Shown here: positions 32,835-42,094 of the stretch, piece after piece
Numbering within the stretch: position 1 is the stretch's first letter
Layout of the letters: each line of letters begins with the position of its first letter
Assembly (NCBI GenBank): GCA_017446095.1
Contig: JAFSRN010000016.1
Location: forward strand, 1-64,000
Reading direction: 5' to 3'
DNA length: 64,000 nucleotides
Origin: Eubacterium sp.
GTDB taxonomy: Bacteria; Bacillota; Clostridia; Oscillospirales; Acutalibacteraceae
Translations under genes and position numbers: made by a program
The notes under the pieces: model-generated
Databases searched by the model: none
What the model saw: only the letters and a program-made list of their open reading frames with translations
Told to the model about the DNA's origin: nothing

Positions 32835-32862
32835 TTGACAAACTTATATTTTATGCTATAAT
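32835..32862 (+). promoter_or_regulatory. Promoter of the rplU operon
   Basis: TTGACA (32835-32840), 16-bp spacer, TATAAT (32857-32862). Confidence 0.8.
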
Positions 32863-32871
32863 TTATAAGCC

Positions 32872-32949
32872 GCATATTATAGGGTGGCAAGTAACACACG
32901 CCGTGTGTTCTCCTATTGTAGCGAGTCTTATGAAAGGGAACAATTTACT
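32872..32949 (+). promoter_or_regulatory. Candidate L21 leader
   Basis: The roughly 78-nt leader upstream of rplU contains ACACACGCCGTGTGT, a hairpin, and then TAGCGAGTCTTATGAAAGGG. Clostridia and Bacilli commonly carry an autoregulatory RNA (L21_leader) at this place. I match it by position and general layout only; a covariance search would settle it. Confidence 0.5.
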
Positions 32950-33258
32950 ATGTACGCAGTTATTGAAACAGGCGGCAAGCAGTACAAAGTTGCTCAGGGC
33001 GACGTGCTCTACATCGAAAAGCTTGGTGTAGAAGCAGACGCAGAGGTTACTTTTGACAAGGTTCTTGCAGTAAGCGATGAACTTGGTTTTAAGTTCGGCA
33101 ACGATGTTGCAAAGGCTTCCGTTACAGCAAAGGTTCTCAAAAACGGCAAGGGCAAGAAGATCACCGTTTTCACCTATAAGCCGAAGAAGAACGAAAAGCG
33201 CAAGATGGGTCACCGTCAGCCTTACACAAAGGTTGAGATCACCGCAATTAACGCATAA
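32950..33258 (+). CDS. rplU: 50S ribosomal protein L21
   Basis: 102 residues from the ATG at 32950 ([18 protein letters not shown]), GAAAGGG upstream. Full-length L21 with the conserved [11 protein letters not shown] end. Binds 23S rRNA. First gene of rplU-prp-rpmA; its stop overlaps the prp start (TAATG). Confidence 0.97.
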   Translation: MYAVIETGGKQYKVAQGDVLYIEKLGVEADAEVTFDKVLAVSDELGFKFGNDVAKASVTAKVLKNGKGKKITVFTYKPKKNEKRKMGHRQPYTKVEITAINA

Positions 33259-33572
33259 TGATTATTATCAGTTTTATCAAAAGCGGCGATGCGATTACGG
33301 GCTTTGAGTGCAAAGGTCACTCAATGTCAGCCCCGAGCGGTCAGGATATTGTCTGCGCGGCAGTGTCAAGCGCCTGCCTTATGGCGGCAAACACGGTTAC
33401 GGAGGTAATCGGTCTTGACGCAGACGCAGCGGCAACGGACGGCTACTTAAGGCTAAACATAAAATCGTCACCGCAACCGGCACAGGATATATTAAACGGG
33501 CTTCACCTGCACCTTGCAGAGCTTGAAGCGCAGTATCCTGAAAATATTAAAGTGAAATTTACGGAGGAATAA
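33258..33572 (+). CDS. prp: Ribosomal-processing cysteine protease Prp
   Basis: 104 residues, formerly DUF464/YsxB. Catalytic His20-like residue in [18 protein letters not shown] and Cys in the same block (IVCAAVSS). In Firmicutes Prp removes the N-terminal extension of L27, and the target is encoded next door. Start overlaps rplU stop, so translation is coupled. Confidence 0.93.
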   Translation: MIIISFIKSGDAITGFECKGHSMSAPSGQDIVCAAVSSACLMAANTVTEVIGLDADAAATDGYLRLNIKSSPQPAQDILNGLHLHLAELEAQYPENIKVKFTEE

Positions 33573-33574
33573 CT

Positions 33575-33859
33575 ATGCTTAAACTTGACATACAACTTTT
33601 TGCTCATAAAAAAGGTATGGGTTCCACCAAAAACGGCAGAGATTCCGAATCCAAAAGACTCGGCGCTAAGAGAGCAGACGGTCAGTTCGTTCTCGCAGGC
33701 AACATTCTCTATCGCCAGAGAGGAACACACATCCATCCCGGTAACAACGTAGGTATCGGCAGAGATGACACACTCTTTGCTCTTATCGACGGCACCGTTA
33801 GATTTGAGAAGATGGGCAAAGGCAGAAAGAAAGTTTCTGTTTACCCTGTAGAGCAGTAA
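33575..33859 (+). CDS. rpmA: 50S ribosomal protein L27 with Prp-cleaved N-terminal extension
   Basis: 94 residues. Begins [14 protein letters not shown]; the mature form would begin at AHKKG after Prp cuts behind the Phe. The rest is typical L27 ([29 protein letters not shown]). L27 reaches the peptidyl-transferase centre, so the extension must be removed for function. Confidence 0.97.
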   Translation: MLKLDIQLFAHKKGMGSTKNGRDSESKRLGAKRADGQFVLAGNILYRQRGTHIHPGNNVGIGRDDTLFALIDGTVRFEKMGKGRKKVSVYPVEQ

Positions 33860-33867
33860 TAAACAAG

Positions 33868-33894
33868 CCCCGATGCTTAGCATCGGGGTTTTTT
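33868..33894 (+). terminator. Terminator of rplU-prp-rpmA
   Basis: Perfect 9-bp stem CCCCGATGC / GCATCGGGG with loop TTA and six T. Confidence 0.95.
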
Positions 33895-33957
33895 ATGTCA
33901 ATAAATGTCCACAAAAAATCCCCGATTGGGGCGCCCGACATAAATAGTGTGTTAATA

Positions 33958-34075
33958 AATACGGCTCCCCTGTGTAAGGGGAGCTGTCGCATTTATGCGA
34001 CTGAGGGGTTGTCACAATCCCTCCGCTTCGCATTTGCTCAGCACCTCCCTTTACACAAGGGAGGCTTTTTCTTTT
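33958..34075. repeat. Dispersed palindromic repeat, family I
   Basis: Nested hairpins (GGCTCCCCT ... AGGGGAGC; GTCGCAT ... ATGCGAC) ending in CTCCCTTTACACAAGGGAG. The same architecture, with different bases in the arms, occurs at 40320-40452 and 49554-49670. Confidence 0.7.
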
Positions 34076-34127
34076 TTGGGATTTGGCAGTACAAAACCTA
34101 TGCTCGCTGTAGTATGTTACATATTTC

Positions 34128-34156
34128 TTGACTATCAAATAAATAAATGATAGAAT
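34128..34156 (+). promoter_or_regulatory. Sigma-A promoter of the LRR-lipase gene
   Basis: TTGACT (34128-34133), 17-bp spacer, TAGAAT (34151-34156). Transcription would start about at the first base of the structured leader. Confidence 0.7.
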
Positions 34157-34161
34157 AATTA

Positions 34162-34320
34162 TTGCGACACAAGTTAATATGGCAATTTGTATAAGTCTGC
34201 ATTTTTATTTTGGTAAAAATGCAAGCTCTTTTTCGCATTCTTATATGAATTGTCGAAACTTGTGTCGCAGCAATCGAGCTATGCGTTTTTCGTGCGTAGC
34301 TTATTGCTACGCATTTTTTT
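34162..34320 (+). ncRNA. Structured leader RNA with attenuator-like terminator
   Basis: A three-tier nested stem: GCGACACAAGTT (34164-34175) with AACTTGTGTCGC (34257-34268); CAATTTGTATAAG (34183-34195) with CTTATATGAATTG (34240-34252); and TGCATTTTTA (34198-34207) with TAAAAATGCA (34214-34223). Then comes a terminator TGCGTAGC-TTATT-GCTACGCA with seven T (34293-34320). The same TGCGTAGC can instead pair with upstream GCTATGCG (34278-34285), giving a competing hairpin. The gene starts 25 bp later. This is the layout of a riboswitch or attenuator, though I do not recognise the class; an inserted MITE is the alternative. Confidence 0.65.
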
Positions 34321-34344
34321 ATTTAATGAAAGGAAGCAAATTCT

Positions 34345-36849
34345 ATGAAAAGATTTTTAAGTGTGTTTTTATCAATTATTATGCTGTTTAGCATAACTGT
34401 GGGTATGGACATTTCCGCATTTGCTGATGAGTTAACAACAGGCAAATGCGGTGATAATGTTACATACACCTTTGATTCAACTACAGGAAAACTGGTGATT
34501 AGCGGTACGGGGAGGATGTATGATTATAAAGATCCTGTTTATTATAGTAATCATTCTCCATTTTATGATATAGAGGGAATAGATGAAATCATAATAGAAG
34601 ACGGTATATCATACATTGGTAAATATGCATTTTCTTATTGCGAGGCTAATAACATTGTAGTTCCCGAAAGTGTAGTAGATGTTGGCGAATATGTCTTTTC
34701 TAATAGTTATGTAAAAAAAGTAACGATAGAAAATGGTCTTTCTTATATTGGCGAGTATATGTTTTATGAATGTAAGGAATTAAAATCTTTAATATTACCC
34801 GACAGCATTGAATCAATAGGCTCTAGAGCATTTTGTGGTTCAAGCATAAAATTAATTAGCATTCCAGCAGGAATAAAAAGCATTGCTTCATATGCGTTTT
34901 GCCATTCAAATTATCGCAATTCAAATTTAGAAGATGTTTTTTTTAAAGGAACTAAAGAAGATTGGAATAAAGTGAGTATTGGTGATGAAAATGGGAAACT
35001 TACCTCCGCCACCTTCCATTATGAAACTGCTAATGAAGAAATCATTTATAGTGGCAATGACAAGATTAATGTTGCAAATGTAATTGACGGCAAAATGTTC
35101 CGCAAACACTTTGATTCTGTAAATTCTACCGTTTACAACCCAAAACTTGCATATATGCTCGCGGGGCTGTCAAGAGCTGCATACAGTAAGGACAATATAA
35201 AAAAGAGCCTTTTGGCACTTGGCTTTGGAGATTATGTAATTAAGGAGTATGGTAAGGACAAGTTCAACGCAGGTTATAGTATTGGCAAACAAAAGTTAAG
35301 TGACGGCTCAACGCTTGTATTGATAACAGTTCGCGGTTCGTCAAATACAGGCAATTGGATTTCTGATATTAACTGTATTACCACAAACGGAACAAGCGGA
35401 AATCATGTAGGATTTGACACTTCTGCTAATAATGTTTATAACAACTTAAAGAGTTTTATGGGTGACGAAATCCCAACATCGAACGTAAAATATGTTATTA
35501 CAGGACATAGTTTGGGAGCCGCAACAGCTAACCTTTTATCAATGAAGTTGTCAAATGCCGGAGTTCCAAAATCTAAAGTATATAATTATAATTTTGCTTG
35601 TCCCGATGTTGCACGAGGTAACGATCTCTATTGGAATCCAAATGGTATTCACGACAATATGTTCAACATAGGTTATTGTAAAGACTATGTTAGTTTGCTT
35701 CCCGGCGTTACTTTGAACTTAGGTAATGCAAACACTTGGGGAAAGTACGGTAGAAGTTATTGGTTTTCAAAGGATTGGTCTAAGTCGTCAGAGATTGATA
35801 TAGACTTGTCGTTTAAGGCACATGATGCAAAGAATTATGTTGATTATTTGGAAAAGCTTAATGTGTTGTCAAAGTTTAAAAATTGGAGTGAAATGACTGC
35901 TGCAAGAGCAAAGTCAAAAGTAAAATCTATTATTCATTGTTTCCATTGCCCTGTAGATGTTGACGTATATGATAGCAATGGCAAACTCGTTGCAAGTGTT
36001 AAAAACAATGAGGTAGTGTACCAAAATTCTGAAAACGGCGAAGTTCTTGTATTCGTTGAAGGAGACGAAAAATATGTAAGCGTACCCGAGAACAAAAAAT
36101 ACGATATTCGATTGACTGGTACTGATAACGGTAAAATGACCTACAATGTTGTAAAGACTGATTTAACTACTCAGGAGGTAGAAGACGAAAAAACATTTTC
36201 TAATGTTTCATTAACTGAAGGAAAAGAAATGCAGACTTCGTCAATAGCTAACAGTGATGTTGACCTTTATGTTGTTGACAATAACCATAATGTTGTTGCA
36301 GTTGTAAAAGAAAACGGTAGCGAAACTCCAATTGTATCTATAACGAAAGCGGCTGTAAGCGGAATAAAAACAAAAGTTTATTGCGGAAAGAATATAACGC
36401 AAGCCTTAACCGTTAAAGTCAACGGAAAAGCTCTTAAAAACGGAACAGATTTTACAATTTCTTATACAAACAATAAGAATGTGGGTAAAGCAACCTTAAC
36501 GATTACCGGCAAGGGCGTATACAAAGGCACGATTACAAAGACCTTTAAGATTATACCAAAAGGTACTACTGTATTAAAGGTAACTATCCCGAAGAAAAAG
36601 CAGCTTAAGGTTACTTGGAAAAAACAGGTAACGCAGACAACGGGTTATCAGATACAGTACTCCACCGACAAGAACTTCAAAAAAGGAAACAAGACGGTGA
36701 CTGTATCGAAAAACAAGACCACGAGCACGACAATCAAAAAACTCAAAAGCAAGAAAAAGTACTATGTAAGAATCCGCACCTACAAAACGGTAGGTAAGAG
36801 CAAGTACTATTCTTCTTGGGGCAAATCAAAAGCAATTACAATAAAATAG
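34345..36849 (+). CDS. Secreted LRR protein fused to a class 3 lipase domain, Fn3-like end
   Basis: 834 residues. Signal peptide about 1-27 ending AFA. BspA-type LRR repeats at about 75-215 (YIGKYAFSYCEA, IESIGSRAFCGS), fewer than in the 8267 protein. Alpha/beta-hydrolase lipase domain at about 260-520 with Ser389 in ITGHSLGAATANLLS, a probable Asp in CKDYVSLLPG and His in FKAHDAKNYV. Then beta-sandwich segments and the lysine-rich Fn3-like module (GYQIQYSTDKNFKKGNKTV). A repeat array that likely binds a target is thus joined to an esterase or lipase. Sits behind the structured leader. Confidence 0.88.
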   Translation: MKRFLSVFLSIIMLFSITVGMDISAFADELTTGKCGDNVTYTFDSTTGKLVISGTGRMYDYKDPVYYSNHSPFYDIEGIDEIIIEDGISYIGKYAFSYCEANNIVVPESVVDVGEYVFSNSYVKKVTIENGLSYIGEYMFYECKELKSLILPDSIESIGSRAFCGSSIKLISIPAGIKSIASYAFCHSNYRNSNLEDVFFKGTKEDWNKVSIGDENGKLTSATFHYETANEEIIYSGNDKINVANVIDGKMFRKHFDSVNSTVYNPKLAYMLAGLSRAAYSKDNIKKSLLALGFGDYVIKEYGKDKFNAGYSIGKQKLSDGSTLVLITVRGSSNTGNWISDINCITTNGTSGNHVGFDTSANNVYNNLKSFMGDEIPTSNVKYVITGHSLGAATANLLSMKLSNAGVPKSKVYNYNFACPDVARGNDLYWNPNGIHDNMFNIGYCKDYVSLLPGVTLNLGNANTWGKYGRSYWFSKDWSKSSEIDIDLSFKAHDAKNYVDYLEKLNVLSKFKNWSEMTAARAKSKVKSIIHCFHCPVDVDVYDSNGKLVASVKNNEVVYQNSENGEVLVFVEGDEKYVSVPENKKYDIRLTGTDNGKMTYNVVKTDLTTQEVEDEKTFSNVSLTEGKEMQTSSIANSDVDLYVVDNNHNVVAVVKENGSETPIVSITKAAVSGIKTKVYCGKNITQALTVKVNGKALKNGTDFTISYTNNKNVGKATLTITGKGVYKGTITKTFKIIPKGTTVLKVTIPKKKQLKVTWKKQVTQTTGYQIQYSTDKNFKKGNKTVTVSKNKTTSTTIKKLKSKKKYYVRIRTYKTVGKSKYYSSWGKSKAITIK

Positions 36850-36857
36850 CATTAAAA

Positions 36858-36888
36858 CGAGCACGACGATTTGCCGTGCTCGTTTTTT
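36858..36888. terminator. Terminator after the LRR-lipase gene
   Basis: ACGAGCACG / CGTGCTCGT stem followed by six T; AAAA before it also allows use by the convergent lipoprotein gene. Confidence 0.9.
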
Positions 36889-36939
36889 ATAACACCTTAT
36901 TTATGTCGGATGCCGCATTGGGGATTTTTTTAATTCAAT

Positions 36940-38463
36940 CTATTCAGCCGTAATTCTGTAAACGTCCCAATTGTCAGAGTCAGCCTGCTTAGCGGCAACA
37001 ATAATACCCTCTGTGGTTTCGTTGTTGTCCTCGTAAGAGGTGTAACCTTCAAGCAGAACGTTGCCTGAAAATGCGTCAATAAGCTTCTTATTGCCGTTGT
37101 CGTCAGAGCTTGTCTGCACTGCGCACTCTGCAACGGAAGATGTGCCGTCGATTGTAAAGTCTTTGTCCTTATAGGAGAAGTACATATACTTATCGTCGGT
37201 GTGCTTGTATGGCAAAAAGCTCATGCTGATGCTCTCGTCGTTCTTTGTCTGCGTGCAAAGAATTGCGCCGGTTGCGTCGATAAGGTACTCGTTTTCGTCG
37301 TTATCGGTAATGCGGTAAACCTGACCGAACTGGTCAATGTTTACGTACTTAACGCTCTTGTCAAACAGCGAATTGCCGTCAAAGTCGTAAAGCTTTTCGT
37401 TCGAGTAAATAATGTCGCCCGTTACGTTAACGGAATCCTTGAAATCCTTGGAAACAACCTTGCCGTCGTAATCCATTACAGAGTAAGTGCCGTCGTCCGT
37501 GCCGTTGTATTTGTAGGTGGTGTAGCAGTCGCCCGTGCTGTCGTACGAGATGGACTCGTAATCGTCAAGCGAATAGCTGAACAGCTTTTTGTAGTTGTTG
37601 TCGTAAACGGTTGCGTCCTTTTCGCCGTCAACGCGGTAGGTGCCGTTTTCAAATATTGTTGCGTCCTCGGGCAGCGCCTTGCCGTCTGCGTCAATTTCAA
37701 CTCTGTTGTCGTTGTCGTCGTAGTAGGAAATAAACTGACCGTAGCAGCTTACGGAATACGCCTTTGTACCTGTTGCGCCCTCAACAAATCTCTTGTTCTT
37801 AACATCGTAAATCGACCACTTGCCCACAAACAGCAAATCCTCTTCGTCAGGCTCAAAGGAAATAAAGGAATCGGTGATGTACATCAGCGCACTGTCCTTA
37901 TCCGTTGTAAAGTCGGTAGCCTCGTAAACCTGAATATACTGCTCGTTAAGGCTCTTAAAGTTAAAGTATTTTGCCTCAAGCAGCGCGTTGCCCTGCGCGT
38001 CATAAAGTCCTGCGCGGTTGTAGGATGTTGCGTCATCCTTTGAAGTGGATGCGTTTGGCATAACGGTAAAGTAATCGCCGCAACTCTTAACATAATCGTA
38101 TGTAGCGCCGCTGTTGAACTTGCCGTCAAACGATACAAAGCCGTACTTCTTGTTGTCGTTATCATTCTTGCTGTAAATAATACCGCCGTCGCAAACGTCA
38201 AGGTAAAAATCATCGTGCGCAAAAGAGCCAATCTTTTCCGCGCTGAGCTTTGTAGGAATACCCTTAAGCTTGTTTTTGTCCTTGTCGTCCTTGTCCTTGC
38301 CCGTGTTTGTGCTGTTGCCGCCGGATACCTTGTCCTTAAAGAATACGGAAGCAATCAGCTGTGTAAGTGCGTCCTCGCCCTCTTTGATTTTTGCACAGCC
38401 GCTTAAAGCCGTCACAAGCATCACAACACAAAGCAGTAAAGCAAATAATTTACGCGTTTTCAT
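36940..38463 (-). CDS. Lipoprotein with WG-type beta repeats
   Basis: 507 residues. Lipoprotein signal with lipobox ALSGC (Cys22). A charged Asp/Lys linker (about 50-65) then a long all-beta region of repeating units with YGFVSFDGKFNSG, YDAQGNALLEAKYF, YDNNYKKLFSY, YDFDGNSLFD and a conserved Y-D-x-x-G. These are WG/KWG-like repeats that may form a propeller outside the membrane. Binding partner unknown. Transcribed toward the LRR-lipase gene. Confidence 0.75.
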   Translation of the reverse strand: MKTRKLFALLLCVVMLVTALSGCAKIKEGEDALTQLIASVFFKDKVSGGNSTNTGKDKDDKDKNKLKGIPTKLSAEKIGSFAHDDFYLDVCDGGIIYSKNDNDNKKYGFVSFDGKFNSGATYDYVKSCGDYFTVMPNASTSKDDATSYNRAGLYDAQGNALLEAKYFNFKSLNEQYIQVYEATDFTTDKDSALMYITDSFISFEPDEEDLLFVGKWSIYDVKNKRFVEGATGTKAYSVSCYGQFISYYDDNDNRVEIDADGKALPEDATIFENGTYRVDGEKDATVYDNNYKKLFSYSLDDYESISYDSTGDCYTTYKYNGTDDGTYSVMDYDGKVVSKDFKDSVNVTGDIIYSNEKLYDFDGNSLFDKSVKYVNIDQFGQVYRITDNDENEYLIDATGAILCTQTKNDESISMSFLPYKHTDDKYMYFSYKDKDFTIDGTSSVAECAVQTSSDDNGNKKLIDAFSGNVLLEGYTSYEDNNETTEGIIVAAKQADSDNWDVYRITAE

Positions 38464-38587
38464 ACTAACCTCTCCTTAAAATTAATATAACATAATTATA
38501 TTAACACAAACAGCCCGTATCTGTCAATAAACAGCTATCACTGTCCACTGCCTACTGTCCACCGTCCACCGTCCCCTGTCCACTAAA

Positions 38588-38613
38588 AAAGAGGTCACCC
38601 GAGTGACCTCTTT
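38588..38613 (-). terminator. Terminator of putP
   Basis: AAAGAGGTCAC / GTGACCTCTTT, 11-bp perfect stem; on the minus strand it is followed by TTTTTT. It lies just after the putP stop. Confidence 0.9.
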
Positions 38614-38619
38614 AATCAG

Positions 38620-40146
38620 TTACTTTATTTCTTTTACCTTTTCAAACGTATCAACAACGTCCTTGTCAGGTGCAGGTGTGATGAGCGAAACAACGATGTT
38701 TACCACAAGACCGATGATGAACGCCGGAAGCAGCTCGTAAATTGCGAACGCGCCGCCGAGCTTTGCAATACCGAACTTCCATGCAAAAATCATAACACCG
38801 CCTGCAAGCATACCTGCAATTGCGCCGTACTTGTTGCTGCGCTTCCAGAACAGCGACAGCAGCATAACGGGACCGAACGCAGCGCCGAAGCCTGCCCATG
38901 CAAACGATACGATTTTGAATACGGACGAATCCTTGTTCCACGCGATAACCACGCCTATAATCGAAATGGCGATAAGCGTTACACGCGCAACAACCATCTG
39001 CGAGGTTTCGCTGAGCTTAACCTTGAACAGACCGCCGATGATGTTCTCACTCGCCGATGAAGAAGCAGCGAGAAGCTGGCTGTCCGCCGTTGACATTGTA
39101 CTTGCAAGGATACCTGCAAGGATAACGCCTGCGATAAGTGCCGGCAGAATACCGTGGCTTGCAAGCAGGTTAGCAATCTGCACAATAATAGTTTCGCTGT
39201 CCTCAAGTGCCCCAAGGCTGTTTGCCTTAACCATGCCAAGACCTACGATGCCGATAAGCACTGCAACCGCCATTGAGATAACAACCCAGACTGTAGCAAC
39301 ACGGCGCGAAAGCTTGATTTTGTCAGGATTTTCAATCGCCATAAAGCGCAGCAGGATGTGCGGCATACCGAAGTAGCCAAGACCCCACGCCATTGTCGAA
39401 AAGATTGTCAGCGCGCTGTGGTCAACCGCCTTGCCTGTTTCGGGGTCGTATGTGTTGAACATACCGAGGTAGCCGGGAAGCGCCTTTGAATTTTCAATAA
39501 CCGCGCCCATGCCGCCTGCTTTTGAAACGCCGTAGCCAAGCACGATTACAAGCGCAATGCTCATAATGATTGACTGAATAAAGTCGGTTGTGGAAGCAGC
39601 GTTAAAGCCGCCGAGTGAGGTGTAGCCCACGATGATAATTGCCGAAATTACCATTGCAACGTGGTAGTCTACGCCGAACAGTGTGCCGAACAGCTTGCCG
39701 CAAGCAGCGAAGCCCGAAGCCGTGTAAGGCACGAAGAACACGATAATAACTACAGCTGCGAGCGCCATAAGAACATTCTTTTCGTCCTTATACCTGCGCG
39801 AAAAGTAGTCAGGTACCGTGATTGCGCCGATGTTTGCCGAATAGTGGCGCAGCTTTTTAGCGACGATAAGCCAGTTGAAGTATGTGCCCACAGCAAGACC
39901 GATTGCAGTCCAGCCTGCGTCCGCAACACCTGTGAGGTATGCAACGCCCGGCAAGCCCATAAGCAGCCAGCTCGACATATCCGAAGCCTCTGCGCTCATT
40001 GCAGTAACGAGCGGTCCGAGCTTACGTCCGCCGAGGTAGAAATCGCCGACATTCTTTGTCCTCTTTGAGTAGATAACACCGATTATGACAACGACTGCAA
40101 GGTAAACTACAATCGAAATCATAATGCCGATTTGTGCCTGTGACAT
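38620..40146 (-). CDS. putP: Sodium/proline symporter (SSS family)
   Basis: 508 residues, 12-13 membrane helices. SSS-family marks: NVGDFYLGGRKLGPLVTAMSAEASDMSSWLLMGLPG in helix 1-2, and GILASTMSTADSQLLAASS in the sodium-binding region. High similarity in pattern to PutP proline carriers. Imports proline (or a related substrate) with Na+. GGAGGA ribosome site upstream. No proline catabolic gene adjacent, so uptake may serve nutrition or osmoprotection. Confidence 0.92.
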   Translation of the reverse strand: MSQAQIGIMISIVVYLAVVVIIGVIYSKRTKNVGDFYLGGRKLGPLVTAMSAEASDMSSWLLMGLPGVAYLTGVADAGWTAIGLAVGTYFNWLIVAKKLRHYSANIGAITVPDYFSRRYKDEKNVLMALAAVVIIVFFVPYTASGFAACGKLFGTLFGVDYHVAMVISAIIIVGYTSLGGFNAASTTDFIQSIIMSIALVIVLGYGVSKAGGMGAVIENSKALPGYLGMFNTYDPETGKAVDHSALTIFSTMAWGLGYFGMPHILLRFMAIENPDKIKLSRRVATVWVVISMAVAVLIGIVGLGMVKANSLGALEDSETIIVQIANLLASHGILPALIAGVILAGILASTMSTADSQLLAASSSASENIIGGLFKVKLSETSQMVVARVTLIAISIIGVVIAWNKDSSVFKIVSFAWAGFGAAFGPVMLLSLFWKRSNKYGAIAGMLAGGVMIFAWKFGIAKLGGAFAIYELLPAFIIGLVVNIVVSLITPAPDKDVVDTFEKVKEIK

Positions 40147-40319
40147 AAGAATCCTCCTCTAATTTAATAATATAGTGCGTCTATCATACCACAAGTGAGT
40201 AATTTATGCAATGTTTTTTTGTGGTACAAGGATGTACAAGCATAAAAATGGTATTTTTCTAAAAAACATTTTATATAGGAAAATACTAAAAAAGTCATTG
40301 TACCTGCTTGTACCATATA

Positions 40320-40452
40320 AAGCCTTCCCCTTGAGGGGAAGGTGCTGAGCGTAAGCGAAGCGGATGAGGTGCAGCAACGAAGTTGCGTTAAAAAACTTCC
40401 ACCTCATCAGTCAGCCTAACGGCTGCCAGCTTCCCCTCAAGGGGAAGCCATA
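40320..40452. repeat. Dispersed palindromic repeat, family I
   Basis: Outer arms GCCTTCCCCTTGAGGGGAAG and its near-mirror at 40430-40451 enclose two smaller hairpins (CAACGAAGTTG; CAGCCTAACGGCTG). It fills much of the 320-bp gap between putP and the oxidoreductase. Confidence 0.72.
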
Positions 40453-40458
40453 AAATTA

Positions 40459-40484
40459 AAAAGGCGGATTACTCCGCCTTTTTT
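40459..40484 (-). terminator. Terminator overlapping the oxidoreductase stop codon
   Basis: AAGGCGGA / TCCGCCTT stem (40461-40468 with 40473-40480), T-rich on the minus strand; the stem includes the last codons of the gene. Confidence 0.8.
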
Positions 40485-42028
40485 TCGTGATACGCCTGTT
40501 CCGTGTTAACGTTCCAGATTGCCGTTTTGTCTGTTTTGCCGCTCTCAATTGCCTCAACCGCCTCAAACGCGGTAGCCATAGAGTGGTCCATATTGTTGTA
40601 GCGGTGCTGACCGTTCCTGCCTATGCAGTACAGGTTGTCAAAGGTGTTCAGGTAGTCAACAACCTTGTCCATCTCGTCGTAGGTGTCAAAGTAAGCGGGG
40701 TACGCCTTCTTAACCTTTTCGCGGTGATGGTCAAGCACGTTCGCCTTCGATTCAATCACGCCCATTGTAACAAGCTCGTCAACCGCCTGCTCAAAGCACG
40801 CCTCATCGCTCATATTCCAGAACCCGTCGCCCTCGTTGCAAAAGTACTCAAGACCAATCCATACTGTGTTTTCTGGGTCCTTAACAAGGTACGGCGACCA
40901 GTTGTTGAACACCTGAATCCTGCCGAGCTTCACGCCCGTGTCCTGCACGTAAATCCAGCAGTCGGGCACGATGTTACCAAGCGTTTTAATATCGGTTTCG
41001 TTCTTTACCTTGAGCCTGTCAACAAGCAGACCTACCGTCACAAAATCGCGGTAGGGAAGTCCGCCGGCAATGCGCTGAATATCATCAGGCACGTCAAAAT
41101 CCATAGCCTCAACAAGGTCCTTAACCGGCATTGTGGACATAATTATGTCCGCTTCTTCGGTGATTTTTTCGCCGTCCTTTTCGTATGTAACAGCCGTCAG
41201 CGCGCCGTCGCCGCCGCTGATACCAACGGCTTTCGCGTTCATAATAATTTCCGCGCCGCCGCTCTTAACGTCGTTCGCAACCTTTTCCCAAAGCTGACCG
41301 GGGCCGTATTTCGGGTAGTTAAACTCTTCAATCAGCGAGGTTTCGTCGGACTTTTTGTCCTTGCCGAGCACCTTTGCCATCGCGTTTTTCACAACCTCGG
41401 TTACGGAAATGCCCTTAACGCGCTGCCTGCCCCAGCTCGGGTCAATCTGGCTCGGGTGCCTGCCCCACAGTTTTTCGGTATAACCCTCAAAAAACAGCGA
41501 ATACAGCTCTCTGCCGAAGTGGTTGATGTACAAATCCTCAAGGCTTTTTTCCTCGCGCTTGTGAACAAGCGAGCCTGCGTAGGTGAAGCCCGATTTTACC
41601 GTGCGCACAAAGCCCATATTGATGAAGGTCTGCGGCTTGAGCGAAATCGGGTAGTCAAAAAACTTGCCCAAAAAGTATATGCGCGAAAGGCGGTTTCTCA
41701 CAAGAAAAACCTCGTCCTCTTTTTCGGGGTCGGGGCCGCCGGGGGAAAGATTTTTCTCCCTGCCGAGCCTTTTGTCGTCAAACGACGGCTCGCCCTGCAC
41801 GGGCAGCTTGTCGCGCCACCACTGCATAACGCGCTCATCTTTGGAGAAAAAGCGGTGGCCGCCAATGTCCATGCGGTGACCGTTGTACTTAACGGTTTTT
41901 GAAATGCCGCCTATGTCGCCGTTCTCCTCAAGAATCGTAATGTCGTATTCGTTTTTGCCGCTTTTAAGCAGGGTATCCGCCGCGGTAAGTCCCGCAGGTC
42001 CTGCACCGATAATAATTACTTTTTTCAT
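40469..42028 (-). CDS. FAD-dependent amine-oxidase/UDP-galactopyranose-mutase-like oxidoreductase
   Basis: 519 residues from the ATG at 42028. N-terminal Rossmann dinucleotide motif [14 protein letters not shown], then [19 protein letters not shown], typical of the NAD(P)-binding protoporphyrinogen-oxidase/UGM-like group used in cell-envelope sugar or lipid pathways. Residues [22 protein letters not shown] and the end [20 protein letters not shown] are also of this group. Exact reaction unknown. No ribosome site is visible; a TATAAT lies only 3 bases before the ATG. Confidence 0.82.
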   Translation of the reverse strand: MKKVIIIGAGPAGLTAADTLLKSGKNEYDITILEENGDIGGISKTVKYNGHRMDIGGHRFFSKDERVMQWWRDKLPVQGEPSFDDKRLGREKNLSPGGPDPEKEDEVFLVRNRLSRIYFLGKFFDYPISLKPQTFINMGFVRTVKSGFTYAGSLVHKREEKSLEDLYINHFGRELYSLFFEGYTEKLWGRHPSQIDPSWGRQRVKGISVTEVVKNAMAKVLGKDKKSDETSLIEEFNYPKYGPGQLWEKVANDVKSGGAEIIMNAKAVGISGGDGALTAVTYEKDGEKITEEADIIMSTMPVKDLVEAMDFDVPDDIQRIAGGLPYRDFVTVGLLVDRLKVKNETDIKTLGNIVPDCWIYVQDTGVKLGRIQVFNNWSPYLVKDPENTVWIGLEYFCNEGDGFWNMSDEACFEQAVDELVTMGVIESKANVLDHHREKVKKAYPAYFDTYDEMDKVVDYLNTFDNLYCIGRNGQHRYNNMDHSMATAFEAVEAIESGKTDKTAIWNVNTEQAYHEKKAE

Positions 42029-42094
42029 AACATTATAATAATAACACAACAAGTTGCGTATTTCAATATTAAAGTAGGGTGCTGACTGTATAAA

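Noticed and set aside
37201-38043. 280-codon frame antisense to the WG-repeat lipoprotein
   Set aside because: Val/Leu/Cys-rich mirror of an Asp/Tyr-rich protein; no ribosome site or recognisable domain.
40487-41902. Long 471-codon frame antisense to the FAD oxidoreductase
   Set aside because: A shadow frame created by strong G/C third-position bias; composition (Val/Asn/His-rich) is not protein-like and the other strand encodes a clear enzyme.
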